Below are positions 44,821 to 58,667 of a stretch of DNA of 64,000 nt, one piece after another. Source of the stretch: Onchocerca volvulus (lineage: Eukaryota; Nematoda; Chromadorea; Rhabditida; Onchocercidae). Under the pieces are notes generated by a model. That model made no database searches, was not told where the DNA came from, and saw only the letters and a list, made by a program, of their open reading frames with translations. The position numbers and the translations under genes were made by a program. The stretch is from positions 744,001 through 808,000 of the forward strand of contig HG738138.1 in assembly GCA_000499405.2 (NCBI GenBank), in the 5' to 3' direction. How positions within the stretch are numbered: position 1 is the stretch's first letter; each line of letters starts with the position of its first letter.

Positions 44821-47800
44821 AATGGAGAGAGAGGGAATGGAAATAGGAGAGTGGACGACGAGAGGCAAATAAAGGAGTAGGTAAATAAGTTGGTCGAAAA
44901 GGTATTCGCATTTACGTCATTTTTCAAATCTTCCAAATTTCATTTAAGAAAAAAACGATTTTTGACATGAATGAAGTTGACAAAGTTACATAGTAAAAAA
45001 GAGGGTTATTTCATTTCGACGTCATCATTCTATCACGGAATGCATAAATGAAATACAAACGCATCATGAATTCGAAGGCATGCACACTTCATCATCATAC
45101 AAACCAAAAAATTTTTAAATCAGCGAAATTTAAGCGTAGCTAAGATCAAAGATCGTAATGTTAAAATTAAGAACTAAACGGTAGTGGTATCATTTGTCGT
45201 TGCTCTATGATTGATCAAGAAATTTATTTTAAATTCTTTCATTTTTACATATATTTTATTGATTTAGAGGACAAGTTAGAAAGAATATGAGAATTTTAGA
45301 AAATTCAATTTTTGATGCTATTTTACAGTTCTAATTTGGAACCAATTACAGTTCCAACGAAATTTTCCAATTTGAAATTCCCATAACTATAAATGTGCAG
45401 ATTATCATCGATTGCGCATCGAAATTATCGAATTTGATTCGATCATTCAATTTATAATTAATACAAACCGAATACTTCACTGTAATGGCGTAATTATATA
45501 CCGGATTACTCACTTATTCAATACATTCTGCTGTACTTCTCTTCCTCCTTTGACCCTAAGATTTTTGGTACCATCCAATCACCAAACCCACATTTAATTT
45601 CCATTAGCAGAAGAAATAATTGAAAAAATATGTCTAAATTAAAATTCATTAAACATTTTACATATAAATTCGATCCTATCAAAGACGGAAGAATCGAAAT
45701 ATTCATTTCTCATCCTTCTTCCTTTTTCCTTCCATTTATCGAATTTTTGTAACTACATAATTCTGAACAAGTCAATCAGAAATTTGCACTGATTGATCGA
45801 TATGATTAAGTACCGTGGTTTAACATTTATCCATAGTTCTATTTTACTTATAAATTTGCTGCATAAAGTGTCTTACATCATTTGAGTAAAATTTTGACGG
45901 AAATGTATAAATGCTAACCACAACAACGAAAAAAAAAGAAAAAAAAAAACTTTCTGCCGTCCTGTTACTTCATTCTCGTTTCATGCTACTGACAAATGCA
46001 TGCCACGAGAAATTGCTCGATGAAAAATGATGATAATGGATGTTAAGAGAAGTAGGAAGTGATCGAAAAAGGAAAAACTTGTAAAATGGAAAAGGTCTTA
46101 AAGAACGACCTACCTATACATTACTTGCGAGTTGTCAAACAAATAATACATTCCTTTTTTTTTCTCCTTTTTTTTTTTTTAGTTATTATTGCTGCTGAAA
46201 AAATCGCTGCAAAACATGCATTCATGAAGTGTTTACGAATTTTGCAAAAGTTGTTCGTCAAGTTCAAAATCACAACATTGATGTATTTTATTTGATACTT
46301 TGACGTTCTAATAGATAGTTGAAATTTTGTAAAATTTTAAAATCTTTCATTTACAAAAAAAGAAAAAAAGAAGGAAAAATTGTTAAATATATCAATCATA
46401 ATTATTCCTCAAATACCATAAATGGCTATATAAGAATGGATGGGACTGATTGGAGAAAAAAAGGTGATAAGATACAATTTGGACGCAACTGATGATGTTT
46501 TAATTTCAAATAATTATTTGAATCTTTGACAAAACTTTTTTGAAACTATACATCAAAATAGATTAATCGAATAACTTATGCAGTGTTTTTCGTAACTTTT
46601 ATAAAGTTTTTCGAAGCAATCGCAGCGTACTTAATTCGTAAAAATTTTCATAATAGTTTACGAAAATTCTTCTACCATATTTCAACAAAATATATTAATC
46701 AAACTTTTTCTTTATTTTTGCTTTAAAAAAATCATTTATTATCTGAATTTAAATAAAAACTGTTTGTCATTTGAATTAAATTATTTTCGATTATAATGAC
46801 AGATTTGTTAAATTATCAAGAAGCAACAATTCATTCAGATTATTGTAATTTATTCAAAAATTATATGAAATGGGAAAGTAATACAACCGACAACTATTGC
46901 TTATGGAATGTGATAAAAATATGAAGAAAATGTTGGCATAAATGAGAGTGATCCAATTTTGGTAATATTCGAAGTTAAATTCACGAAAATGAGGTCAATT
47001 GACGACACACATTGCTATCAACCTTCTTTCATGTCATCGCACCATTCGTCCCACCTTTTCTTCCTGTATTCGCAACTTGTACCTGACTTTTTTCTTTTTT
47101 CAATTCCTATTTTTTCTTAAACTATGATTGCTGATGCCTGCATGACACGTAAATGATACGTAAATAATACTTCAAAGGAACCGAAAAAAAAAAGAAAGTG
47201 AACTATTGATACTTGTTGAAATTCATTGTTCTTCCTGAAAAATTAAAAATTAAATCGAAAGGAAAAAATTAAACATTTCAAATCATATTATCAGTCTAAA
47301 CTTTCTGAAATTTTCCTAATTAGAGAAAAATTTTAAATAAGAAAAAACTAGCATGAATTAATCTTTTTTTTTTAAATATTTTTAATATTGTATTCTTATC
47401 ATTCGAAATGATAAGGTACAAGAAAAAAAATTAAATTGCTCCCTTCTTTTTAAGTTAAAATTTTAGTTTTCTCATTAAAAAAAATTTCTCTCAAAGTATT
47501 AGTTTTTAATAAAATAACAGATATAAACTAAATAAATTTGCTATAGCATTGAAACATTTGAAAAATGAGATAATAGAATAAGTAAATCTCAGGGGTAAAA
47601 TTTATAAATTTCCACAAATCAAGTAAGTTCCGCTTTTTTTTTTCTCGAAAATATTTTCTTTTTAGCTTTAATTCATTAAAATATTCCCTTGCGTTCATTT
47701 AATCTCATTCAGTCTTCTGGTCCAATTTATAGAACAATCCATTGATTTAAAAATATGATCCATTTTGCAATTTCATCTTCATTTTATCATTTTCATTTCA

Positions 47801-50800
47801 TCCATCTTCCAGTATCGTTTTCTATTCTATAAAATTCATCGCATTTTTTTTTCTTCTGATTTTATAACGTTTCTTAAAATATGAAGACGAATTAATTTTG
47901 AATTATGAAAAATTCTCAATTTTCTGCTCAATATCAAAAATTAACACAGCTTTTTCAGTTATAACTATAGCAAAATTTCAAAAAAATTATAACGTCTTTA
48001 CAAGTAAAAGTTATTTATTCCAATAAGAAGAAAGGGAAATGTGTATTAACAGAATAATACTGTAAAAGAAATTTTTTTTTTTGCCTAAATTTTTTCCTCT
48101 TGAAATCAACAAGAAATATGGAATCCATTTTCACTCATGATAAATGCATTTACTGATATCATATTCCTTGCACTTATTTTTTTTTCAAATTTATGCCATT
48201 TATAACTTTTTTCTTTTTTTTTAAAATTTAAACTCTGATCTCAACCAAATGTAAGAAAATTAAAACAAGTAAAATTAAACAATTTTTAAAAAATTTGCAA
48301 ATCACCTGTTTTTCATAATTATTAACGATCCATATATACTGCACCTGTTCATTTTATTCGTTTCGATTATTTGTTAAGGAATAAAATTTGTTGTTCTTAT
48401 AAATGTTCTTTAATTTAAGCTAATATTAAAACTTGAAAATATGTAATAAAAATCAAAATCACAATTTATTTAGAATATAGCCAATTTTATGCTACTAACG
48501 AAATCCTAAAGTTTTTTTAATTCTTTTTTTTTCATATCCCTACTGTTGTCACTTTCTTAAAATAATAATTTATCATTTTCAAAGTCACTGCATCAATCAG
48601 TGTTATACGAAACTGAAAATATTAGTTTCTTATCAATCAGATTATCTTGTTTTTAATCTCGTCGAAAATTTTTTCCCGACTTGTATGATAAATATGGATG
48701 TAAACAAGTTACTTGAAAGGAAGATTAATAATTTTAATTATGAAGCTAAATTGTTATTATCATGATTATTTGAGCTTTTATGATGATATTAGTGAAACTT
48801 GATTACATATTGGACATAATCATTACATATTTATTTCTATCAAAATAATATTAATCTTTCAGTTTCGATCGATCGCATTTGCAGTAACATAATCAGATTA
48901 TCTTTTTCGGACTTAAAAGTCTAATCATTAAATTTATCAGTTCGTTAGTTTATCAAAAGTTTTTAACAACCCAATGAGGCAAGAAAAACTAACAAAACAG
49001 TAAACAAATAAGTAATTTTCCAATAACAATCTTAAATTTTTCTATGCACTGATAAATGCGCTGTGCTTTTTTAATCATATAACTTACAACGAATTCCAAA
49101 TGATAATAAATCTTTATTTATCATTTTTCTGAAAAAAAAGAAAAAAAAAGCTTTCAATTGAAAAACAATCAGCATTTTTCTTCGAAGGAGGTTTCATTGC
49201 CAATTTTGAGAGCATTTCATCGATTTCGAAATGATAAATAAGCAAATTAATATCTTTGCAATTTCCTTTCCGATAGCTTTTTTTTCCTTGATAAAATTTT
49301 TTGTTAGTTTTCGCAGGCTTCCTTCTAATGTTTGTTTTGACTTTTACTTCTACTTTCTCTAAAATATTTAATTTCGTGTATTCACCACAAATTTCAAATT
49401 TGCAATCTTTCAAATTTAAAGTCAAATCTGCAAATCAAGTTTTTTCGTAAAGTCGAATATTGTTGCTAGCAATACTTCATCCTATCTTTCAAAAAAAAGT
49501 ATGTTTCTCCAATAATGCATGCTCAACTGCATAGCTTGTTTGCAACATGCACCGACAAAAGCAAAAATGTATTGACTCATTTTTAATGTTAATTTATTTG
49601 TCAATTATTTTCGTATTCTTCATTTGCTAAATGTTGAAATTTAGGAAAATAATTATTTGGAATTAAATTAAAGACAAAAAACTAATCACTGAAAATTCTA
49701 TGAATTTCCAATTTGCAAAAGTATGTGAAAGGTATTTAAAATTTAAAATCAATAAGCATAAAGAATTCCAATAATTTGCAGATCATACATAATTTGCTAC
49801 ATTGATATTTTATGTATATTAAAATGGAGGTAAATTCACAAATATCAATAACAAATGTGCAATATATTAACTATTTGAAATCAAATTGCAAAATTTAATT
49901 TAGCATTAACGTAATGACTGATTATTTAAATAAAATATGATGTGATGAGATAATTTGTGGAAATGAACGATAAATTGAATTGTTAGTATGTGACAAATTC
50001 TTCTTGCGATCATTGTTGATAAATGCATCCAATGCTAATCACAAATTATGCTAATTCTAAATTATCGTCCTCTGTGAGAACCATAAATAAATAAAGCGAT
50101 AATTCTCGACTAAGTCGAGAGGAATTTAGTTGTTTTTTCGCTAGAATTGATTGTTAATTTTATGTGTGCGCACTTTTTCTTTTATTCTTCAACATTCATT
50201 TCATATATCATTTTCTATAATTTAACCAGACAACTTGCATAACCAATAATATGTCTCATCCAAAATTTTCATCATTTCTATCATTCTTAAAAAATTCGAG
50301 AATTCATGAAATAATTTCATCTCTTTTATTGCAGAACTTTTTTTTTTCTCTTTTTTTTTAAAAATATTAAAAATTTGGAGGTGGTCGAAGAACTAAGATC
50401 ATCTAAGCAAATCAAATAAAAAAGGAAATTTTTTTTGACAAAATTTTAATATCTAAATTAATGTATCAAAATGATGACCAATGAAAAAGAGAAATATAAT
50501 GCATACGATCAACAAGTTTCGATATCACATCCTGTTTTTAGCCGAAATTTCGGCAATAATTTTTCATTTATTTCTTTACATAAAAAATTTGCTTCTTACT
50601 TTTACAACACGGAATGGAAACTGAATAAATTATTCAAATTTAACTTCATCCAACTTGAATTTTATCTAATTTTTTAAGCTATTTTTAGCTTGAAATATCA
50701 TCCAACTGATCAATATTATCACTTTTCTGAATTCGTTTTTTGAATATTTGTTCTTTTTTTTTTCTTTACGAGATTAACTAATCTTATGAGTGCAGCCAAG

Positions 50801-53271
50801 TGTGATGGATGCAAATTGACAAATGCTACAAATAGATGTCGTTATAAATAATGGGTAAAATGAGATATGAATCATATTCTAAAAATTATTTGAGCTATGG
50901 ACAAAAATTTTGGGTTTGAAAAAAACGAAACGAAACTAAAATAGATTAAATTTTCAAAAGAATTGCATGAAATAATGGCAATATTTTCGCATTGTTAAAT
51001 TTAATTTTAAGTCAAGATTTTCAGGATTATGTTTTCTCTCATTCAAGTTTATTAGTTTTTTAAAGAAATAATATTTCGCATCACAACCATTTCAAGATTA
51101 ATTCAAACAGATTTTATCGAAAAACTGGAAAATTAATTCATACAACATGAAATATTAATAGTGCTTTTGAAGTTTTTTTTTATTCTGACATTTTTCTGAA
51201 TTTTTGCTTTTAAAATATTATCCACATGCTTAATCAATATATTAGCCTAGATCAGGCTATGTCATGCCAAAAAAATAACTATATAAATTTGCTAATGTTT
51301 TACGCAGAAATTTTTTTTTTGAAAGAAGCGAGGCAGTACTATTGTTTAAATTAAGTTAAGGCCTAATTTGTCAAATTTTTTGAAGCTTAGAAAGCTCACT
51401 TTCATTCTAGGAAAAAGCTTATTTGGGAATTTTTTTAAGCTTCTATGCTGTCGTTATTTACATATTTTGATTCGTTTTTTCTTTTTTTTTTTTCTACTGC
51501 AAATTGATCAGAGATTAATTTGTTAGAAATTAAATAACGATAACGATTCAATGCTTCTACAACGAAAATCTTCTGGATAAAAGAAATGAGTGATTGATCT
51601 TTTAATTTAGTAAATTTCAAAGCATTTATTTTAAATGAAATTATTTCGAAATATTTCATTTTTATTTAACTCAAAAAATTACAGCACAAAAAAATAAAAG
51701 ATGATGAAAAACCTTTCCTTTTTAAGTTTTTTTTTTTTTCCTTGCGATTTCAATGATATTACTTGATTGATTGAAAACCATTTAAATTACAGAATGAAAA
51801 TTTTCGTTTTCTTTTCGAATTCAAAATTCTTTGAGTAATGTGACATTTCTGTACTTCCTCGAGAAATTACTATCACTAATGAATATCATATCTTGAGATT
51901 TCTGAACTGAAAGTAGTACCTCTCAAATTCTTTAATCTAACTACTTTTTTCTTCCTTCATTTTTTTATTGAATAAATTTATGTGGATTTATGCAACAGGG
52001 AAAAATTTCATCCCAAAGAAAAAAATTTTTGTTTTTCTTATTTCCAAAATATCTTCAGTTTTTTCTTTTTTTTTTTTTTTTTTTGTTGTTAATAAAAAAA
52101 CTGAAAACCAAAATGAAACTTTAGTCAACAAAACATGATTTATAAGTAAGTTTCTATTGCAAACTGGCAATTACCTGTTTTCAAATAATTATCACAAAGA
52201 AAAGAAAACTGTCGTCCATAATTAATGACAATTTATGTAAATACTCAACCAAAAGTAAAGTATATGAATCATTATTTCGTTTTTTATTTCCAATTTTTTT
52301 TTTCTTGTTTTCTTCCCATCAGTTAGCTATGCAATATGCTAAAAGGACCTGGATTAAGAAAGGAGAATGAAATGATGGATTCAAATTACGAAAGCTGATA
52401 ATTTAAAAGCCTAAGCCAAAAATGACGACAAGGGAGATTAAATATCGGAAAAAGTTCGAAATAGACAAACAGATCCTCATCTAGCGAATATTTACGTGTC
52501 GTCGAATTGAAATTAGCTGAAATCCCTTGAAATCATCGTGTTAGTTTATCATAGTTTGTAGTATAAATGAAGTGACTAAATAGATTCCATTGATAGCAAA
52601 TTTTTTCTTTTATCAATTTCAATTTTTATCGAAATACTAGAACTGATTAGATAATTTTTGCATTATTTTAAAGTTTTTTTTTGGCAAAAATTTACTAATT
52701 TGAAATTAAAGTTGTGGGATAAAAAGATTTTGTTGGCTGGGAATGATCAAATTATTGATTTTTAACGGATTTATTGTAACAATAAATAATGAATCGATCA
52801 ATAAATATTGAATTGTTTGATCTATTAATTCTGCAAAAATTAATTATCATTTTCGTTTAATATATTGTAAATTTCTTTGAATACTACCTCTTGTTAAATG
52901 TTGTAACTTAAATTTTTAAAAATTGATTTCAGTTTACAGTGCAACACTAACTATTTTTAAACAGTTCATTTCTTTTAATAGTTGCTTTACAATTACTGAT
53001 AAATGTTTAGTGTTCTTCTGTCACTTGCAAAAGGAGAAACTCATCAATCACCAATTCATACAAGTAAACTATCTATTTTCAATTAAATGCCAAAACTTTA
53101 TAAAATCGACATAATGCGATTAAAATGTATGATGAAAATGGTTATACCTTTGAACTTTTCAGTGATGAGCATTTTAAATTCTCGAAACTTCTCCCAAGGA
53201 ATTAATTAAATGATGCCTGAATAAAACTTATGACACATACAAATCACTGGAACTATTACCGAAAATTTCAG

Positions 53272-54612
53272 GTCCAAGACGTAAAAATTTGCTTGATATT
53301 GTTTACAAACAGCATTGCACGAAACAACGCGTGAATGAATCATATCGGAAATTGAAAAATGCGTTTAAAAAGTTGCATGACGACTATTTGCATACAAAGG
53401 GACAAAATATTTTCAGCAAATACATTCAAATGCAGCAAATGATCTGTGAAGTATATCATTTTTTTCCCGCAAAGCATACTTGTTTTTCTATTCGGCAGTT
53501 TTATCGAAATTCCTATTGCAATCACGCAACCGGAATTTAGAATTTTTATTTTTGATACATCGTGTCAACACATTTCAACGTCATTTTTCATCTTGACTAT
53601 TATGTATGATTTGAATAAAAAGTGTTTTAATTGGGTTTAAATTTCAATATGAATTTGAAATCCTTTCATTTCCACATCATTCCAGTGAATATCTGTGAAA
53701 TGATATATATGCATATATTGCAGGTGACAATTCTAGAGAAACAATATTGGCAGTTAATTAATGTGCCTGCGCCGGAACCTTCAGAAGCAGCTAATGATTA
53801 TGTATCACGGTTCGTCAATGCTTTTTCTTAAATTTTGAAATTGTTAAAATTCGAAAATTAAAATTAATGTAGATTCAGGAATAAATTTATTATCGATTCA
53901 TTTCATTACAACAAAATTGTGACGAATCCACTTTTCTGGGATTTCGGTTCAGGTAAATCCAGAATTGAATAAGTTCATCTTTTATTGCAAATAATATTTC
54001 ATTTAATTTTAGAGTTATGGAGACAGTAAATATAACACAACTAGGAGTACCTCGACGACCTGGAATTGCTACCCTATTAGGAGTGACAACAATTGTAGAC
54101 AGCGCTGCAGAAACAATTATGTTTGAAACAATCAGAAGTATAGTAATTTTAAAATTAAATCATCAGTTTATAAATGATAAATCTAATTTGATCATATTCT
54201 AAAACTTTTCCGAAAACAACAGATTTCTAAAAATTATTAAGAACTCGTCAATGCAAATATTTTAATTTCTCAAAATTTGTCAGTTTCAGACTATCACCAA
54301 ATTGACTTAGTTATCATTTTTTACTTAAAATATTTCATGTTATTTTCTTTCTTTGATTTTTTAAAATTGACCATATTTTTAGGCTTGTCAACAAATGATT
54401 TACAAAATGAATGCGATCGAATGTATATTACATTATATCGATTATTACGAAAATATCTGAAACTTCGAGAAATGCTTAAGGAATTGAAATCAGATTTTCA
54501 CTCCTCACGTTTTTTGCCCATCGTTCCACGATACAGTTTATTAAAATCCATGATAAAAAGTGTGATCAGGGAACCATCATTTGCTGAAATATATCATGAG
54601 CCAGACATTTAA
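53272..54612 (+). CDS. Unrecognised helical protein, 4 exons placed, 5' end not found
   Basis: Function is not recognised. Exons: 53272-53450, 53724-53809, 54013-54137 and 54383-54612, all in phase, about 205 residues to the TAA at 54610-54612. The first exon begins at a TTTCAG acceptor with two bases of a split codon, so an upstream exon carries the start. The sequence is rich in Lys, Leu and Tyr with two coiled-coil-like stretches, near SYRKLKNAFKKLHDDYL and MYITLYRLLRKYLKLREMLK, separated by a hydrophobic segment (IATLLGVTTIVDSAAET). The C terminus is SVIREPSFAEIYHEPDI. It could be a subunit of a larger helical complex, but that is a guess. Confidence 0.65.
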
Positions 54613-55857
54613 TTAGGTATTTGTTTGATTAGTTATTTGTTTCAAATATTTGTGAATTTTCTTTTTTTTTTAACATTTTTCTGAAATTTGACGACAAATT
54701 CGTTTTGCTCATTCAAGAATGTTTGAGAATATAAATGAACGAATTGAAAATTAAAAAAAAAATTTTTTTTTCTTCAGATATAGCGGATGCATTGATATGT
54801 AATTATGTTTCATTAATTTTATTTAGATATCTGAAAAAGCTGCGAAATAGTTTCATTTACATGCTTTAAACATGGAAATAATCAAAAGTTTCAATAATTA
54901 AATATTCCATCCAAAATGTAATTTTAAGTTTAATTATTTTAGGGGGACTTACAAGTTCATGAGATTCCTAATGAATATGGTGTAAATAATCATTTAATGA
55001 GTTTAAGTTCTTAATTCATTGATTTTGACACCAAGAATAATAAAAAGCATTGATCTCTATGTGAACAATTGATGATGATGTTTATAAGTCTTGAAAAGTA
55101 TGTGCAATAAAGATTTGGAATATTATCAGCTAATAAACAGCTTAAAAAAAACTTATAATAAACGCTTATTGCAATGAACAAATAAAGCTAATCTTCGCTT
55201 AACTTACATCCTTAGTTTTTTGGGAGTTAACAAACATTTAAAATAATCGATTCAGACATAATTAGAAAATATTCCATAGAGAGTATTAGAATAATCTGGA
55301 AAGTAATATAAGAAATCTTCACCCATATACATTAGAAGTTTCAGAAATCAAATATTCAAAGTTATCATCGAAATTAAATTTTTCGAAAAGCTTAGAAATC
55401 GAGTTCTTTATCAATTTATTTATGAACCTAAAAATATTCTGCCCGTCTTTTTTGCTTATTTTAGAAAAAAAAAGAAAATGGAATTTAAATTAGCTGATGG
55501 AGTATATCAAAAATTTCAGCAGCAATCAATATCTATAATATTATTACCGATTTTTTATTCCATAAAAATATTTAAAAATTTAGAAAATTTTTTATTTTAA
55601 ACGTTACATTTTTCCATGCTGTAAATGAAGCCTCAATGATGCAATTTATTCTCGCTGTATTTTTATAAACGATTTTTTGAAATTGTTGAAACTGTTCCAG
55701 ATTCTTGACCCCCAACTTGTTCAAGCAAAAAATGACTTCGAATTAAAATTCAGATTACTGCAGCTACAAGGAAAACTTTGTATGATTTTTGACAGAATAG
55801 AATCATTAACTGATAAATAAATTTCCCGGTTTCCGAATTCCGTTATATATCATTTCC

Positions 55858-55910
55858 TTCTATGAAGTTACCGAAATACTTTCCTTCCATGAAATTACCG
55901 AAATACTTAT
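55858..55910. repeat. Two-copy 26-28 bp tandem repeat
   Basis: The unit ccttc(t/c)atga(a)(g/a)ttaccgaaatact appears twice in a row. Confidence 0.75.
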
Positions 55911-56803
55911 ACAATAAATTCTGAATTCTACTTGACGAATATTTTTTTTTCTTTCTAGATTAAATTTCTTGGATCATCTGAACGTTTCATTCTCCGAATT
56001 TCAAGGATCAAATTTATCGGATAAATAAAATTCCTGAAAATAGCAGTATCAGATAAGGATATTTATATATATGTATGTATAGTGAATGATCAAAGGAACA
56101 CATCAGTGGCGATCGAATAGCCCAGTTGTGATACTGATCGATTTTGTGATCAAAGAGTGGATATTTGGAATATTGGACCAAATAAAGAATACAAATTGTA
56201 AAACGAATGGTTTTTTATAATTTAAAAGAATTTCGTAATTTTCAATTTCCCGAAAATTACATTTTTTTGCTCATCTGTTCCTATAAAGTCCAATATTCTT
56301 CGGGTTACTTCGGTTTATAGGTATGAGGAATTAATCAATAATCTCTGTATTATAGAAATATCTTTGTATATGCAAATTTCTGACCTTTACGCTATAATTA
56401 ATATATTGCAAATTGTGTCTTGCCATGATAACATGGAATAACAACTTCATCATAAAAAGGAATCTTATTTGAGAGAATTCATTCATTCATTGATCATTTG
56501 CTCTAATCAGTCGGAGTATTCAACCCTTTTTTGGATCGGTATTCCACGAACGGCTTTTCCGAACACCTTTAATCCGCAAATAACTTCAAACAAAGGTAAG
56601 TTCAAATTACAAATAACCCTCAGGTAACTTCCTTCCTATCAAAGAAAGTCCAAACTATCGATTGCATAATCGATATTCATCGATTCATTGTGAACCAAAG
56701 CAGCGGCAAATAAAATTCGTCATATCAAGGACTTTATTACACAACAAATTCATCCGTAGCAAATTCCAATCTCTAACACAAATTACTTTCACGACACTCC
56801 CGA

Positions 56804-56835
<32 letters not shown>

Positions 56836-56836
56836 T
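56804..56836. repeat. (CTA)n microsatellite
   Basis: About ten perfect ACT/CTA triplets. They give a false poly-Leu frame. Confidence 0.95.
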
Positions 56837-58659
56837 TTTCCGAAAGTTCTTAGAACTAAGGACAGCAATTTGCACAAACTCAATTTAAGCGGTCAGCTTT
56901 CTCAATCAAAGCATTTTAAAAATTGGATCTGAGCGAGTTAACTGCGTAAATTAGTTGTAATGACTGAGAATACCACTTCAAGGAAATCCAGAAAAAGTGA
57001 AAAGCAACCCTTGATCATCATTTCTGACACATCCTGGAAGTATGGAAAATCAAAATTATTGCTAAAAAACCTCGATGATTATAATGAAAAATAGTGCTGC
57101 AAAGGAGTGGAATGATATAAATATTCCATTAAAAAACAAAAAATTTAAAAAAAAGATTTGAAAAATCAGACAAAAAAATTTGATTTTGACCCAGCAGAAT
57201 TTGGACATATTTTGGCAAGGTAATTCGAAACCATTGAAACCAGAGAATCATTTTCAAAATTCAATGGCAAATTCTGTAAACTTTTTCTAAACAAATTTTG
57301 GAAGAAATTGGCATGAAAGAAATTATTCGTTTAATAATTTCGTGCAAAATGTTTCGTCTAACTTCATAACATTCGTCGTATATGATCTAAGATCAGGAAA
57401 AATTCCAAAATATTGAAAAATGTAAATATGTTGAAGTTGAAATAAAAATAATAACTTTTGAAGAATGAAGGAAACTTCAAAAAGCATGTTAACCTATTTC
57501 TAATTATTTTGTTGCCCATTTTTTTTCCAGAATAAAAGATTTTCACACTTCCAATCGATTTTTTATTATATCAAAGTTCTAAAGTATAAAATTTTCAATT
57601 TCACCGTTGTTCAAACTTCAACTCTTTGATATGCTTGGCAATATGAAAACACTGCAATAAATTGGCAATATATGGAATGAAATGTTTACATCTTGTAAAA
57701 TACTCATTGAATAATTTGTTTAAGAAATCTAAGTTTAATGAGTAATGAGTAATGTATATTTATTACACTCTTTAGTTATATTTATATGTATATATCGTTG
57801 CAAACAATTTGAAACATGAAAAGAAAATGGTTGACTTTGAGCTAACATCGAAATTTTACTTGCCTCATTTATTTCAAACAATAGAATTCATTTAAATTCA
57901 TTTTCGCCTTGAATGTAAACAGTTCTGAAATTCGATGGAAAAGTGATGCAAGAGGAAGGGTGAGGATATTTTGTTTTCATTCATCATAAAAATCACTTTT
58001 TTCTACGAAAACAAGCCCGTCAATTTGTTACACTCTTAACTTACCTGAATCCATCATTGATTTGGTTACTATAGTGATAAGATATGGAAGTTTCTGATGA
58101 CTACAGCAAGCCGTTTTATCCTTCTTCCTCCTCCCATTCCTCTTCTAATAATGAGACATATCTCCCATTTTTATAAAATCTTACATTGCTTTTCTTTTCT
58201 CACCTTTTCAATCCTACCGGCTTCTTCCTATTTTGCTAATTATTTTTCTTTAAAATTCATATTTAAAAATACAATTTCTCACAATTTTCTAAATTTCATA
58301 TGTATTACAGAATAGCCGGTAATAAAACTGATTCATTTCACCACTATTCACAATACCGATGATATCAAATTAACGATTAACTTGCATTTGCCTTTTTTAA
58401 TTTCATTTTCTCTGATTTGCCACAAAAATCCGAAACTTGGAACTGAGCAGAAAAAAAAGTGAAAAAAAAAAAACGTTAACTTTTATCAAGCCAAAAACAC
58501 CAAATTTTCCTTCTTTTCCTTTTAGCACTTATTTTTTTAATAGGAAAAAGCAAACAATAGAGCCTTGTAATTTAATTTTGCATAATTTGTTTTGAAAAAG
58601 TATATGCGAAGAAAAATTTAAGAAAAGTTGAGGAAAAAATTTATCTTTTATTCTCATTT

Positions 58660-58667
58660 CAGGATCA
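58660..58667 (+). promoter_or_regulatory. Candidate SL trans-splice acceptor
   Basis: TTTCAG sits directly before GATCAATG. A 3' splice site five nucleotides ahead of a start codon, with no matching upstream exon visible, is the usual sign of spliced-leader addition in nematodes. Confidence 0.45.

Larger units (their letters stand above)
43704..53271. other. Gene-poor region of about 9.5 kb
   Basis: Very AT-rich sequence with poly-T/poly-A tracts, a GAT microsatellite and a short G-rich block. I tried to link open frames with splice sites on both strands and found no chain of exons. The longest plausible frame is 49114-49425 on the minus strand (103 codons). Regulatory DNA, a long non-coding transcript or small genes with tiny exons cannot be excluded. 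Confidence 0.5.
54613..58667. other. Intergenic region of about 4 kb
   Basis: AT-rich, with a short tandem duplication at 55858-55910, a CTA microsatellite and an AATAAA at 55106-55111 that could end the upstream gene. No supportable exon on either strand. Confidence 0.5.

Noticed and set aside
44598..44936. 112-codon minus-strand frame with a Pro-rich part
   Set aside because: Opposite strand of the purine/G-rich block; composition explains it.
56662..56853. 63-codon frame with a poly-Leu end
   Set aside because: CTA microsatellite artefact.
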